From the NCBI RefSeq assembly GCF_000298215.1, contig NZ_BAHD01000019.1, positions 35,050 to 99,049 of the forward strand: 64,000 nt of DNA, in the 5' to 3' direction. This document shows, one piece after another, positions 23,637-37,055 of the stretch (positions within the stretch are counted from its first letter, which is position 1; the number at the start of each line of letters is the position of its first letter). The translations under genes and the position numbers were made by a program. Under the pieces are notes generated by a model. The model searched no databases. It saw nothing but the letters and a program-made list of their open reading frames with translations, and was not told the origin of the DNA. Origin of the DNA: Kineosphaera limosa NBRC 100340 (GTDB taxonomy: Bacteria > Actinomycetota > Actinomycetes > Actinomycetales > Dermatophilaceae).

Positions 23637-25715
23637 ATGACCACCATCGCCGACGATCCGGCAGCCAGCCTCATCGACCCACCCAAGACAATGGCGGCCG
23701 CCGTGTCATACCTGCGGGTCTCCACTCGCGAGCAGGCCGAGAAGGGTGGGACCGACGAAGGCTTCTCGATCCCGGCTCAGCGCGAGGCGACCCGGCGCAA
23801 GGCCGAACAACTCGGCGCCGGCATCGTCGAGGAGTTCGTCGACGCGGGAGCATCAGCCAAGTCGTCCGACCGGCCCGAGCTGATGCGGATGATCCAGTAC
23901 GTCAAGGCCAACAAGGTCGCGTACTGCATCGTTCACAAGGTCGACCGGCTCGCTCGCAACCGCGCCGACGACGTGAGCATCCATCTCGCACTCCAACAGT
24001 GCGGGGTCATGCTCGTGTCCGCGTCGGAGAACATCGACGAGACGCCCTCGGGGATGTTGCTGCACGGCATCATGTCCACCATCGCCGAGTTCTATTCCCG
24101 CAACCTCGCCACCGAGGTCTCCAAGGGCATGACCCAGAAGGCCATCGGTGGCGGCACGAACGGGCGCGCCCCCGTCGGGTATCTGAACGTCCGCAAGCGC
24201 GACGAACTCGGCCGCGAAGTCCGCACCATCGAGCTCGATCCTGAGCGAGCGCCGATGATCGAGTGGGCGTTCAAGGCGTACGCGTCGGGCAACTGGAGCG
24301 TCAGCCAACTGCACGATGAACTCACCTCGCGCGGGCTGCGGAGCCTGCCCACGCCGAAGAGGCCGGCGAAGCCGCTGGCGGTGTCCACCATCCATCGACT
24401 CCTGACCAACCCGTACTACAAGGGCGATGTCATCTATCGAGGCACCCGCTACAAGGGCAACCACCCGGCGCTCGTTCCTGCCGAGGTCTGGTACCAGGTC
24501 CAGTCCGTGCTCACCGCGCACCAGTGCGCCGTCGAGGCAACCCAAGTCCACGGCCACTACCTCAAAGGCGCCATCCACTGCGGCCAGTGCGGCTCCCGAC
24601 TCATCGTCTCCAACGCGAAGAACCGCCACGGCAACGTCTACTGCTACTTCGTATGCTCTGGGCGGCACTCCAAGCGCACCGACTGCACGCGCCAGGCGAT
24701 GCTCATCGAAGATGTCGAGAAGCTCGTCGAGGACTACTACACGCGCGTCCAGATCACGCCCGCCCAGCAGGATGCGCTCGCGGGCATGCTCCACCACGAG
24801 TTCGATCGGCTCATGGCTGCCGAGACCGAGGAGCTAGAACGCCTCACCACCAACCGCGACCGGCTCGAAAGCGAGCAGGACCGGCTCATGCAGGCGCACT
24901 ACGCCGACGCGATCCCGCTCTCCGTGCTCAAGCGCGAACAAGACCGCATCGTCGCCGAACTCGACCAGGTGACCCGCCGCATCGACGCCCACTTCGGCGA
25001 CTACGCCGAGGCCCGCGCCCACCTCGACGACGCCCTCGGCCTGCTCGCCAACTGCGCCGACATCTACACCCGCTGCGACGACACCAACCGGCGGCTGTGC
25101 AACCAGGCATTCTTCACGAAGGTCTTCATCGACGAGGACAACGAGCTGCGGGTCGAGCACAACCGGCCCTTCGAGATGCTCCTTGATCCGCAAGTCAACG
25201 CGAATGCCCTGACCTGGGCCGCAGACGCCAACAAGGCCCGAACCTCGGCCAGCGTTTCCGTTGGCAAGGGTTCGAGCCTTGTGCGTGGGGTGGAGCCAAG
25301 GGGACTCGAACCCCTAACCCCCTGCTTGCAAAGCAGGTGCGCTACCAATTGCGCCATGGCCCCGCGCGGCGCCCGCGAGCGGGCGTCGCCGATCTTCAGT
25401 GTGACTCAGCCGTGGCCGGTTCGAGAAACCGGCGTGCCGAGGGCCCGCTGCGAGGCGGACGGTTCGGTGACCGGGGCCTCGTCGGTGAGCTCGGCCCACA
25501 GGTCGGCCTCGGCCCGCTGGACCTGGATGCGCCGGCCGACGGCGACGGCGCCGGCCGCGGCCACGGCAAGCAGGAGGAGTCGCTTCATCGTGGTTCCCTT
25601 CGTCCGTGTGCTGGCTGTGCCGCGCGGGCACGGGGCCCGCGTCACACCCGAAATGAGCAATGGGGCGGTCTCTTTTGGAGAACCGCCCCGACTCACTCGA
25701 TCCGGGTGGGCCTAA
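23637..25715 (+). CDS. Large serine recombinase, reading through tRNA-Ala antisense
   Basis: This is a site-specific integrase/excisionase of the large serine family. The N-terminal resolvase domain has SYLRVSTREQAEKG with catalytic Ser29, then VHKVDRLARNRADD and SGMLLHGIMSTIAEFYSRNL. The Recombinase domain follows, and a zinc ribbon (HCGQCGSRL..CYFVCSGRH..DCTRQ) with a coiled-coil region (about residues 390-470). About 550 residues bring it to 25290; the frame then reads antisense across the whole tRNA-Ala and stays open to TGA 25715, also antisense to the DLW-39 gene. The true C-terminus is therefore uncertain, and the last 140 residues may be an accident of insertion. ATG 23637 gives the expected N-terminus. 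Confidence 0.88.
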   Translation: MTTIADDPAASLIDPPKTMAAAVSYLRVSTREQAEKGGTDEGFSIPAQREATRRKAEQLGAGIVEEFVDAGASAKSSDRPELMRMIQYVKANKVAYCIVHKVDRLARNRADDVSIHLALQQCGVMLVSASENIDETPSGMLLHGIMSTIAEFYSRNLATEVSKGMTQKAIGGGTNGRAPVGYLNVRKRDELGREVRTIELDPERAPMIEWAFKAYASGNWSVSQLHDELTSRGLRSLPTPKRPAKPLAVSTIHRLLTNPYYKGDVIYRGTRYKGNHPALVPAEVWYQVQSVLTAHQCAVEATQVHGHYLKGAIHCGQCGSRLIVSNAKNRHGNVYCYFVCSGRHSKRTDCTRQAMLIEDVEKLVEDYYTRVQITPAQQDALAGMLHHEFDRLMAAETEELERLTTNRDRLESEQDRLMQAHYADAIPLSVLKREQDRIVAELDQVTRRIDAHFGDYAEARAHLDDALGLLANCADIYTRCDDTNRRLCNQAFFTKVFIDEDNELRVEHNRPFEMLLDPQVNANALTWAADANKARTSASVSVGKGSSLVRGVEPRGLEPLTPCLQSRCATNCAMAPRGARERASPIFSVTQPWPVRETGVPRARCEADGSVTGASSVSSAHRSASARWTWMRRPTATAPAAATASRRSRFIVVPFVRVLAVPRGHGARVTPEMSNGAVSFGEPPRLTRSGWA
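25291..25363 (-). tRNA. tRNA-Ala (anticodon TGC)
   Basis: A 73-base cloverleaf on the minus strand: GGGGCCA acceptor, D-arm GCGCAATTGGTAGCGC, anticodon stem-loop with CTTTGCAAG (TGC), T-arm with GGTTCGAGTC, and TGGCTCC plus discriminator A. The G3-T70 wobble pair, the main alanine identity element, is present. CCA is not encoded completely (CCC). The serine recombinase gene overlaps it on the other strand, so its 3' end probably marks the element junction. Confidence 0.96.
25406..25588 (-). CDS. DLW-39 family small membrane-anchored protein
   Basis: This 60-residue protein starts at ATG 25588 with AAGGGAA upstream. It has an N-terminal hydrophobic helix (MKRLLLLAVAAAGAVAVG), then RIQVQRAEADLWAELTDE with the DLW motif that names the family, and a variable tail. 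These tiny proteins are conserved beside gyrA and the Ile/Ala tRNA genes in actinobacteria; their function is unknown. Here the gene lies between tRNA-Ile and tRNA-Ala in the same direction. It is longer than the 39-residue type because of its C-terminal tail. Confidence 0.8.
   Translation of the reverse strand: MKRLLLLAVAAAGAVAVGRRIQVQRAEADLWAELTDEAPVTEPSASQRALGTPVSRTGHG
25662..25689 (-). terminator. Hairpin terminator after tRNA-Ile
   Basis: GGGGCGGT (25662-25669) pairs with ACCGCCCC (25682-25689), extended by an imperfect TCTC/GAGA; the loop contains TTTT. It lies 18 bases after the tRNA-Ile 3' end and before the DLW-39 gene. Confidence 0.7.
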
Positions 25716-25780
25716 CAGGACTTGAACCTGTGGCCTCTTCCTTATCAGGGAAGCGCTCTAACCGTCTGAGCTATAGGCCC
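25707..25780 (-). tRNA. tRNA-Ile (anticodon GAT)
   Basis: A 74-base cloverleaf on the minus strand: GGGCCTA acceptor, D-arm GCTCAGACGGTTAGAGC, anticodon loop CTGATAA (GAT), T-arm with GGTTCAAGTC, and TAGGCCC plus discriminator A. CCA is not encoded (CCC follows). Its position after gyrA and DUF3566 is the normal actinobacterial one. Confidence 0.97.
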
Positions 25781-25909
25781 GGATGTTCGCCGCGGGTGAG
25801 CGCGGCGCGGTGCCCTACGTTACCGCACGCGACGCTGGCGGATGAAATCGCCCCGGAGCCCCGTCGTCTCCTGCCGGATCGACGGGCGGCGCGGGGGTGC
25901 CTGCGCAGG

Positions 25910-26899
25910 TCAGCCCAGGTGCCGGACTTCGGGCGCGTTCTCCGGGATGATGCCGTGATAGGCCGTCAGAGCTGCCAGCACGACCGTCAGCGCCACGACC
26001 ACGGCCAACGCGACGAGGGCCGAGGTGTCGATGGGATCGCGCGTGGGGCGCCCGGCGATCACCGGCCCGGAGCCGCGCAGAGTGTGCCGGGCGAAGATCG
26101 CGTAGACGTAACCCGCCAGCGCCAGATACAGCGACACTTCGGCCCATTCCTGGTAGCGCACCACCGGGCTGATCGGCGCCACGACGACGACGGCCCAGTA
26201 GCCGATCATCGTCAGCGACCCGACGATCGTGTAGCTGGGCACCGCCAGCCGTGACCAGAAGGCGCCCTGTAGCCGTGGTCGCGGACCCCGGGTCAGCAGC
26301 GCCAGCGTCACCCCCGCCACGGCCAGCACGAACGAGAACAGCTTGAAGATGCTCTGCAGCGGGACGCTGCCGGACTGGATGTTGTGGATGTTGAATTCGC
26401 TCTGCTGGTTGACCTCCGACAGCGTCGGCGGGGTGCCGAAGGCCAGCGCCCGCTGCGCCCAGGAGATCTCCTCCCCGGCCAAGGCCAACGCCCCGAGGGC
26501 CACCGTCAGCAGCAGCCCCACGATCAGGGCGCCGTGCTTGCGGATCCGGGCGGCGGTGATCGTCGCGAGCACCGCGATGAACAGCAACAACGCGAACTGG
26601 GCCCACTCCACCGGCCAGTCCTCGCGCAGCACGGCGTAGTACGCGTCGCGGCGCGTCAGGTAGAGGGCGCCGAGCAGCAGGGTCCCCACGATCGGTGTCA
26701 CCCAGATGACGTCCGCCAACCACGTCGGCACGCCGTCGCGGCGTGCGTCGGCGTGGGTGAAGGCGCGCCAGCGCCGCCACATCGACGCGGTCGGCTCCGC
26801 GCCGACCACCCCTGCGGTCGACTCTCCCGAGAAGGTGCGGCTGGGGGCCGCCTCCTGCGTCCCGGTAGGCGCGGACGAGCGACGAAACAGAACGGGCAT
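25910..26899 (-). CDS. Multi-pass membrane protein with GEEISWAQR motif, unknown function
   Basis: This 329-residue protein has a soluble N-terminal part of about 60 residues, then seven or eight membrane helices. Between helices is a conserved-looking segment, GEEISWAQRALAFGTPPTL, followed by NQQSEFNIHNIQSG. I recall this pairing (GEEISW.QR ... N.Q.E...HN) in uncharacterised bacterial membrane proteins; buried Glu, Gln and His residues suggest a catalytic or ligand site facing the membrane surface. The start at ATG 26899 gives MPVLFRRSSAPTGTQ. It lies between DUF3566 and tRNA-Ile, where many relatives have no gene, so it may be lineage-specific. No function is proposed. Confidence 0.75.
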   Translation of the reverse strand: MPVLFRRSSAPTGTQEAAPSRTFSGESTAGVVGAEPTASMWRRWRAFTHADARRDGVPTWLADVIWVTPIVGTLLLGALYLTRRDAYYAVLREDWPVEWAQFALLLFIAVLATITAARIRKHGALIVGLLLTVALGALALAGEEISWAQRALAFGTPPTLSEVNQQSEFNIHNIQSGSVPLQSIFKLFSFVLAVAGVTLALLTRGPRPRLQGAFWSRLAVPSYTIVGSLTMIGYWAVVVVAPISPVVRYQEWAEVSLYLALAGYVYAIFARHTLRGSGPVIAGRPTRDPIDTSALVALAVVVALTVVLAALTAYHGIIPENAPEVRHLG

Positions 26900-27057
26900 A
26901 GAGGGGGCCTCAACCGACGCCGGCCCTCGTCCCCCACGTCCGACTCGGTTCTGGACGACTGACCTAGTGCAGGGGCCCGCCCAAATTAACGACAGATGAA
27001 CGCAAAGGCAATCCCGGGTTACCCCTGTGGTCCGCTCCGGAGTCTGCTCCGGTGAAC

Positions 27058-27627
27058 TCAGTCGTCGGTGAGCGTCACCTGCATGCCGCCGACGAGGGCC
27101 GCGCAGATGTTGTAGATGAACGCGGTGATCGTGGCGATGGCCGTCATGAGGATGACGTCGACGACGGCGAACACGATGGACAGCGACAGCACGCGACCGA
27201 ACCCGAGGATGTCGATGACGCTGAACCGGTCGTCCGGCGCGGTGGCCGACTGCAACTCGTTGAACGTGTCGTTGATCGTGGCGAAGACGCCCATCGAGTT
27301 GAGCATGAGCCACAGCGCGGCGACGACGACGACCATCGCGATACCCAGGGCCACCGACAGCAGGAAGCTGATCTTCATGACCGAGAACGGGTCGATCCGC
27401 GAGACGGTGAGCCGAGCCTTGCGCGGTTCACCGTCACCGGGCGCCGCAGTCGGGCTCATGCGACCCTGCGGTCGCGGCGCCGGGCGCGCCGGGCGACGCG
27501 ACGCCTGACCCGGACCACCTTGGCCACCCTGACTAGGGCGACCCGCTCCCGGCGAGGTCGACGAGCCAGGCGAGACGCCCCCTCGGGGCACACCACCGGT
27601 GCGCGTACTACCGCCTGTCGTGCTCAT
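27058..27627 (-). CDS. DUF3566 domain membrane protein
   Basis: This 189-residue protein has a 70-residue Gly/Pro/Arg-rich disordered N-terminus, then the DUF3566 domain with two membrane helices (ISFLLSVALGIAMVVVVAAL and a C-terminal VFAVVDVILMTAIATITAF) separated by a soluble segment (LNSMGVFATINDTFNEL, FSVIDILGFGRVLSLS). The family is encoded directly after gyrA in nearly all actinobacteria. Its role is unknown, although its linkage suggests a link to chromosome or envelope biology. The start lies 19 bases after gyrA, so cotranscription is likely. Confidence 0.93.
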   Translation of the reverse strand: MSTTGGSTRTGGVPRGGVSPGSSTSPGAGRPSQGGQGGPGQASRRPARPAPRPQGRMSPTAAPGDGEPRKARLTVSRIDPFSVMKISFLLSVALGIAMVVVVAALWLMLNSMGVFATINDTFNELQSATAPDDRFSVIDILGFGRVLSLSIVFAVVDVILMTAIATITAFIYNICAALVGGMQVTLTDD

Positions 27628-27646
27628 TCACGGACCTCCGCCGCTC

Positions 27647-30367
<2,721 letters not shown>

Positions 30368-30409
30368 TCACTCTCGGACGAGGCGGAGGGGGACAAGCCG
30401 ACAACGGAC

Positions 30410-32626
<2,217 letters not shown>

Positions 32627-32981
32627 TCACTGTGGGCCGCGTCGCGGCCGGTCAACGTCGGCGCTGGCGCGTCGCCGCTACGGGCTGGTTCTGCAGCTGC
32701 TGGCTGGGTGACGTCGACACCGCCGGTCGCCGGCGTCGGCGGAGGCAGCGGTGCGAAGCGTCACGAGCGGCCGACGGGCGGCGCGCACTCTCCAAAGTCT
32801 ACCTGCGGCCCCCGCAGACACCGCGCTCAGAGGGCCTGAAACGCCGATGAGAGGCGATTACGGGGTCCGTGATGTGCCCCCATACCTGCATGGGGCCCGC
32901 GAGCGCCACAGCGCCCGGCCGTTTAACTGCGGGTGTCCCGTGGCCGCCTCCCGCTCCCGACGGGTTCGACGGGGCCCGCGT

Positions 32982-33572
32982 TCAGCCGTAGGTGTCCCTC
33001 GGGCCGCGCCCGCTGACCCGCCGCGGACCCTTGCGCCAGGAGGGGGCACTGGGGCCGAGAATACGCAGCGAGGCCACCACGCCCGGCCCCGCCTCCTCCT
33101 CCAGGCGACCCAGCAGAGTCGCCGACTGGTAGCGCAGGGCCGTGGCCCACGCCGTGGAGTCGGCCCGAACGGTCAGCACCCCGTCCTCGAAGGTCACCGG
33201 CGCCGTGTGCGCGGCCAGCTCGGGCCCGACGATCGCGGGCCAGCGGCCCATCACCGCCCCGGCGCTGACATCGACCCGCCACCCCCGGTCCAGCAGCAGC
33301 TTGTCGATCTGCTCACCGAGCAGTTGCGGATCCCGCCCGTCCCGCCCGGAGGCCGAATAGGCCAGGTCACCGGGCCGCGACCGGCGTCGTCGCGGCGCCG
33401 ACCCCGGCCGTAGTCCGCGTTGGGCGGCGCTCGCCCGGGCCCGCGCCAAGGCCGCGGCGGCCGCCACGTCCGGGTCCACCGCGTCGGGGTTCACCGCAGT
33501 TGGGGTGACCGGGTTGGTGACCGGGGGGTCGGTGCCGGCCGCCGCCGGTGGCAGGTCATCCATCGCGGGCAT
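32982..33572 (-). CDS. DUF721 protein, DciA-like helicase operator
   Basis: This 196-residue protein has a Pro/Ala/Arg-rich disordered N-terminal half and a C-terminal DUF721 domain (VMGRWPAIVGPELAAHTAPV, DGVLTVRADSTAWATALRYQ). DUF721 proteins near recF and gyrB in actinobacteria correspond to DciA, which helps load or activate the replicative helicase DnaB where DnaC/DnaI are absent. The start overlaps the recF stop by 17 bases (ATG 33572, alternatively ATG 33563). It is followed by a 364-base gap before gyrB in which I see no further gene. Confidence 0.82.
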   Translation of the reverse strand: MPAMDDLPPAAAGTDPPVTNPVTPTAVNPDAVDPDVAAAAALARARASAAQRGLRPGSAPRRRRSRPGDLAYSASGRDGRDPQLLGEQIDKLLLDRGWRVDVSAGAVMGRWPAIVGPELAAHTAPVTFEDGVLTVRADSTAWATALRYQSATLLGRLEEEAGPGVVASLRILGPSAPSWRKGPRRVSGRGPRDTYG

Positions 33573-34887
33573 CCTCCGACGGTAGATCCCCGGGGGGCGC
33601 CCCGTCGCCCGGTGGTTCCGGCTCGGCGACCGCGGGGGCTGCGGGGCCTGCGGGTGCCGCGGGTTCGTCGTCGGGCCGGTCGTCGGGCTGCGGGGTGACG
33701 GTCCCGCGGCGCACGTGCAGCCGGGCGCCGCTCAGGCTCGGCGGCACATCGTGCGGCACGGCGGCGGTGATGAGTACCTGCTCGCAATCGGCGATATCGG
33801 CGGCCAGCCGCTCCCGGCGACCGGAGTCGAGCTCGGCGAAGACGTCATCGAGCACGAGGATCGGGTCGTCCTGCAGGTCGTTGCGCAGCAGCCGGAACGC
33901 CGCCAACCGCAACCCGAGCGCGAAGGACCACGATTCCCCGTGCGAGACATACCCCTTCGCCGGCATGTCACCTAGAGAGAGCACGAGGTCGTCGCGGTGC
34001 AGCCCGGCCTGCCCGACGCCCCGCTCGACGTCGGCGGTGCGCACCTCCTGCAGGCGCCGCGCCAGCGCCTGCGTCAGCTCCGCCGGTTCGGGCACCTCCC
34101 CGGCGGCCACCGCGGCCGCCTCCTGTTCACCCAGAGTGCTGCGGTAGACCGCTCGCGCATCGGCCGACGAATCGGAGACGGTGTCGTACGCCGCCGAAAG
34201 CAGCGGCCGCAGGTCCCGCAGCAGTCGCAGCCGGGCGTACAGCAGCTGCCCGCCCACCGTCGCCAACTGGGAGTCCCAGACGTCCAGGGTGTGCAGCACC
34301 GACGTGCCGTCCTGCGGCGGTGGCTGATCAGCGGCGGCAGCGGGCGCCCGGCGCCGCCCCCGGCGCGACCCGAGCGCGGCCGAGGCGGTGCGCAACAGGG
34401 CGTTGCGTTGCCGCACGATGCGGTCGTAGTCCGAGCGCACCCCGGCCCACCGCGGCTGCCGCTGCACCAGCAGGTCGTCGAGAAAGCGGCGCCGCTGCTC
34501 CGGCTCACCCTTGACCAGCGCCAGGTCCTCGGGGGCGAACAGCACAGTCCGCACGGTGCCCAACACGTCCCGCGGCCGGGCGACCGCCGCGCGCCCGAGC
34601 CGCGCCTTGTTCGCCCTGCCCGGCACGATCGACAACTCCACGAGGCTCTCGCGGCCCGCCCGCAGCACCGCGCCGCGCACGATCGCCTGATCGGCGCCGA
34701 AGCGCACGAGCGGGGCGTCCTGAGCCACCCGGTGCGAGCCGAGGGTCGCCAGGTATCCGACCGCCTCCACGAGGTTCGTCTTGCCCTCGCCGTTGCGACC
34801 CAGCAGCGTCGTCACCCCGGGGCTCAGCGCCACCTCGGCGCTGGCGTAGCTACGGAAGTCGGCCAGGCTCAGATGTCGCAGGTACAC
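33556..34887 (-). CDS. recF: DNA replication/repair protein RecF
   Basis: This 443-residue SMC-like ATPase helps load RecA at gaps. Walker A is LLGRNGEGKTNLVEA, the signature-like segment is GHRDD-type (QAGLHRDDLVLSL), the ABC-like block is GESWSFALGLRLA and Walker B is ILVLDDVFAELD. The GTG at 34887 gives VYLRHLSLADFRSY, the normal N-terminus; a longer frame upstream overlaps gnd and is noise. A central Arg/Pro-rich insertion (about residues 180-200) and a 55-residue Pro/Ala/Glu tail are unusual. It sits in the dnaN-gnd-recF-dciA order typical of this group. Confidence 0.95.
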   Translation of the reverse strand: MYLRHLSLADFRSYASAEVALSPGVTTLLGRNGEGKTNLVEAVGYLATLGSHRVAQDAPLVRFGADQAIVRGAVLRAGRESLVELSIVPGRANKARLGRAAVARPRDVLGTVRTVLFAPEDLALVKGEPEQRRRFLDDLLVQRQPRWAGVRSDYDRIVRQRNALLRTASAALGSRRGRRRAPAAAADQPPPQDGTSVLHTLDVWDSQLATVGGQLLYARLRLLRDLRPLLSAAYDTVSDSSADARAVYRSTLGEQEAAAVAAGEVPEPAELTQALARRLQEVRTADVERGVGQAGLHRDDLVLSLGDMPAKGYVSHGESWSFALGLRLAAFRLLRNDLQDDPILVLDDVFAELDSGRRERLAADIADCEQVLITAAVPHDVPPSLSGARLHVRRGTVTPQPDDRPDDEPAAPAGPAAPAVAEPEPPGDGAPPGDLPSEDARDG

Positions 34888-34912
34888 GCCACGCTCAAGA
34901 AGTCCCGGCAGC

Positions 34913-35863
34913 TCACGACGGCTCGGTGGACTGGCCGCGCTCGACCTTCGGCTGGGCGGCCGGGTTGACGTCCGCCTTGTCGTCCAGCATCTGCACCGCG
35001 TGCCCACCGAACTGACCGCGCAGTGCCGCGACGGCCTGCATCTGCGGGGAGTTCTCCTGCCGGGAGGTGAACCGCGCGAACAGGGCGGCGGCCAGCACCG
35101 GCATCGGCACCGCGTTGTCGATGCCCTCCATGAGCGTCCAGCGCCCCTCGCCGGAGTCGGTGGTGAACTCGCTGACCCCCTCCAGGTGGGGGGTCTCCTC
35201 CAGGGCCTTGACCATGAGGTCCAGCAGCCACGAGCGCACGACCGTGCCGCGGGTCCAGGCGCGGAAGGTGCCGTGCACGTCGGTGACGATGTCCTTGGCC
35301 TCCAGCAGCTCCCAGCCCTCGGCGTAGGCGTGCATGAGGCCGTACTCGATCCCGTTGTGCACCATTTTCGCGTAGTGCCCCGCGCCGACCTCGCCCGAAT
35401 GCGCGAACCCGTCCTCGCGCGGCCCCTCCGGGCGCAGCGCGTCGAAGATCGGCATCGCGCGCTCGACGTCCTCCCGCGACCCGCCGGCCATGAGGCCGTA
35501 GCCCTCCTCCAGGCCCCACACGCCGCCGGAGACGCCGCAGTCGACGTAGTGGATGTCGCGTTCGGCCAACGAGTCGGCGTTCACCGCATCGTCCTTGTAG
35601 TACGAGTTGCCGCCGTCGATGACCAGGTCACCGGGGTCGAGCAGCTCCTTGAGCGCCGCGACGGTCTGGGTCGTCGGATCGCCGTGCGGCACCATGATCC
35701 ACACGATGCGCGGCGCCGCCAGGGCCGCAACCAGATCCTCGAGCGAGGCCACGTCGCTGACGGCCGGATTGCGGTCGTAGCCGACGACCTCGATGCCGGC
35801 GCGGCGAATGCGCTCGCGCATGTTCTTGCCCATCTTGCCCAGGCCGATCAAACCGAGTTGCAT
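34913..35863 (-). CDS. gnd: 6-phosphogluconate dehydrogenase, decarboxylating (short form)
   Basis: This 316-residue oxidoreductase of the pentose phosphate pathway converts 6-phosphogluconate to ribulose 5-phosphate with reduction of NAD(P). The N-terminal GLIGLGKMGKNM is the nucleotide-binding loop; VDCGVSGGVWGLEEGYGLM is the substrate block and GAGHYAKMVHNGIEYGLM carries the catalytic Lys and surrounding residues. Its length fits the short GndA/YqeC subclass, often NAD-preferring. It lies between dnaN and recF, the common actinobacterial position, with 25 bases to recF. Cofactor preference is inferred only. Confidence 0.95.
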   Translation of the reverse strand: MQLGLIGLGKMGKNMRERIRRAGIEVVGYDRNPAVSDVASLEDLVAALAAPRIVWIMVPHGDPTTQTVAALKELLDPGDLVIDGGNSYYKDDAVNADSLAERDIHYVDCGVSGGVWGLEEGYGLMAGGSREDVERAMPIFDALRPEGPREDGFAHSGEVGAGHYAKMVHNGIEYGLMHAYAEGWELLEAKDIVTDVHGTFRAWTRGTVVRSWLLDLMVKALEETPHLEGVSEFTTDSGEGRWTLMEGIDNAVPMPVLAAALFARFTSRQENSPQMQAVAALRGQFGGHAVQMLDDKADVNPAAQPKVERGQSTEPS

Positions 35864-35921
35864 CGCGAGCGCCTCCTACAGGCGGGGGGAGTGGTCGGTC
35901 AGAGAGAGGATCAGCGCCGGC

Positions 35922-37055
35922 TCAGCTGGCGAAACGCACCGGCATGAGCACGTAGCGGTAGGTGGTGTCGGCAGGCTCGTCGGCGCTGGGTTGGCCGCTG
36001 AGCACCGCGGGTCGACTCGGCTGAGTGAACGAGAGCCGTGCGAACTGGGTGCCCAGGGCGCCGAGTCCGTCGAGCAGGTAGTGCGGGTTGAACGCGATCT
36101 CGATCTCCGGACCGCTGAGGCGACACTCGACGGCCTCGCTGGCCTGCGCGTCATCGCCCGTGCCGGCATCGATGCTCACCTGACCGTCGCTGAAGCGCAG
36201 CCGCACCGGGGTGTTGCGCTCGGCGACGAGCGAGACCCGCTTGACGGCCTCCGTCAGCGCCGCCGTCTCCAGGCTCGCCTCGGTCTCCACGCTCGTTGGG
36301 AAGATCGAGGAGACCTTCGGGTAGTCGCCGTCGAGCAGCCGGGTCGTCGTGCGGCGTTGGCCGGCCTCGAAGCCCACCAGGCCCGCCCCGCCGGCCGCCG
36401 AGCCCAAGGCTAATTCGACCGTGCCTGTGGCCCCCAGCGAGCGGGCGGTGTCGGCCAGCGTGCGGGCGGGAACCAACACCGTGACGTCACTGTCGGAGCC
36501 GGCGGGGTCCCACGTCAGCTCGCGCATCGCCAGGCGGTAACGGTCGGTCGCGAGCATCGTCATCGTCGAGCCCTCGATCTCGATCCGCACCCCCGTCAGG
36601 ATCGGCAGGGTGTCGGAGCGGTCGGCCGCGACGCTGACCTGCGCGACGGCCTGGGTGAAGACGTCGCCCGCGATGGTGCCGCTCGGTTCGGGGCTGGCCG
36701 GCAGGCTCGGGTACTCGTCGCTGGGCATTTGCAGCAGCGCAAACCGGGAGGCACCGCAGGTCACCGTGACCTTGTTGCCGTCGGTGGCGACCTCGACCGG
36801 TTTGCCCGGCAGATTGCGGGAGATGTCGGCCAGCAGCTTGCCGAGCACCAGCACCGTGCCGCTTTCGCTGACCTCCGCGGCCACCGTGATGCGTGCCGAA
36901 ACCTCGTAGTCGAAGGCCGAGAGCGTCAAGGTCCCCTGCTCGTCCGCCTCGATCAGCACACCGGCGAGCACCGGCACCGGCGGCCGGTTGGGCAGGCCGC
37001 GGGCCGCCCAGGTCACCGCCTCGGCCAGGACGTCGCGCTCGACTCGAAACTTCAC
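35922..37055 (-). CDS. dnaN: DNA polymerase III sliding clamp (beta subunit)
   Basis: This 377-residue three-domain clamp keeps the replicase on DNA. KFRVERDVLAEAVTWAARGL starts the first domain; FALLQMPSDEYPSLP and LLATDRYRLAMRELTW-like blocks mark the domain junctions, and the C-terminus YRYVLMPVRFAS is the expected end. GTG 37055 has AGAAGGAG nine bases upstream. The gene follows oriC, with dnaA on the other side in the same direction. Fully typical. Confidence 0.98.
   Translation of the reverse strand: MKFRVERDVLAEAVTWAARGLPNRPPVPVLAGVLIEADEQGTLTLSAFDYEVSARITVAAEVSESGTVLVLGKLLADISRNLPGKPVEVATDGNKVTVTCGASRFALLQMPSDEYPSLPASPEPSGTIAGDVFTQAVAQVSVAADRSDTLPILTGVRIEIEGSTMTMLATDRYRLAMRELTWDPAGSDSDVTVLVPARTLADTARSLGATGTVELALGSAAGGAGLVGFEAGQRRTTTRLLDGDYPKVSSIFPTSVETEASLETAALTEAVKRVSLVAERNTPVRLRFSDGQVSIDAGTGDDAQASEAVECRLSGPEIEIAFNPHYLLDGLGALGTQFARLSFTQPSRPAVLSGQPSADEPADTTYRYVLMPVRFAS

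Noticed and set aside
20660..25290. Second copy of the tRNA-Ala 3' end as the other attachment site
   Set aside because: I looked for GGGGACTCGAACCCC-like sequence at the left side of the element and found none, so no att pair is annotated.
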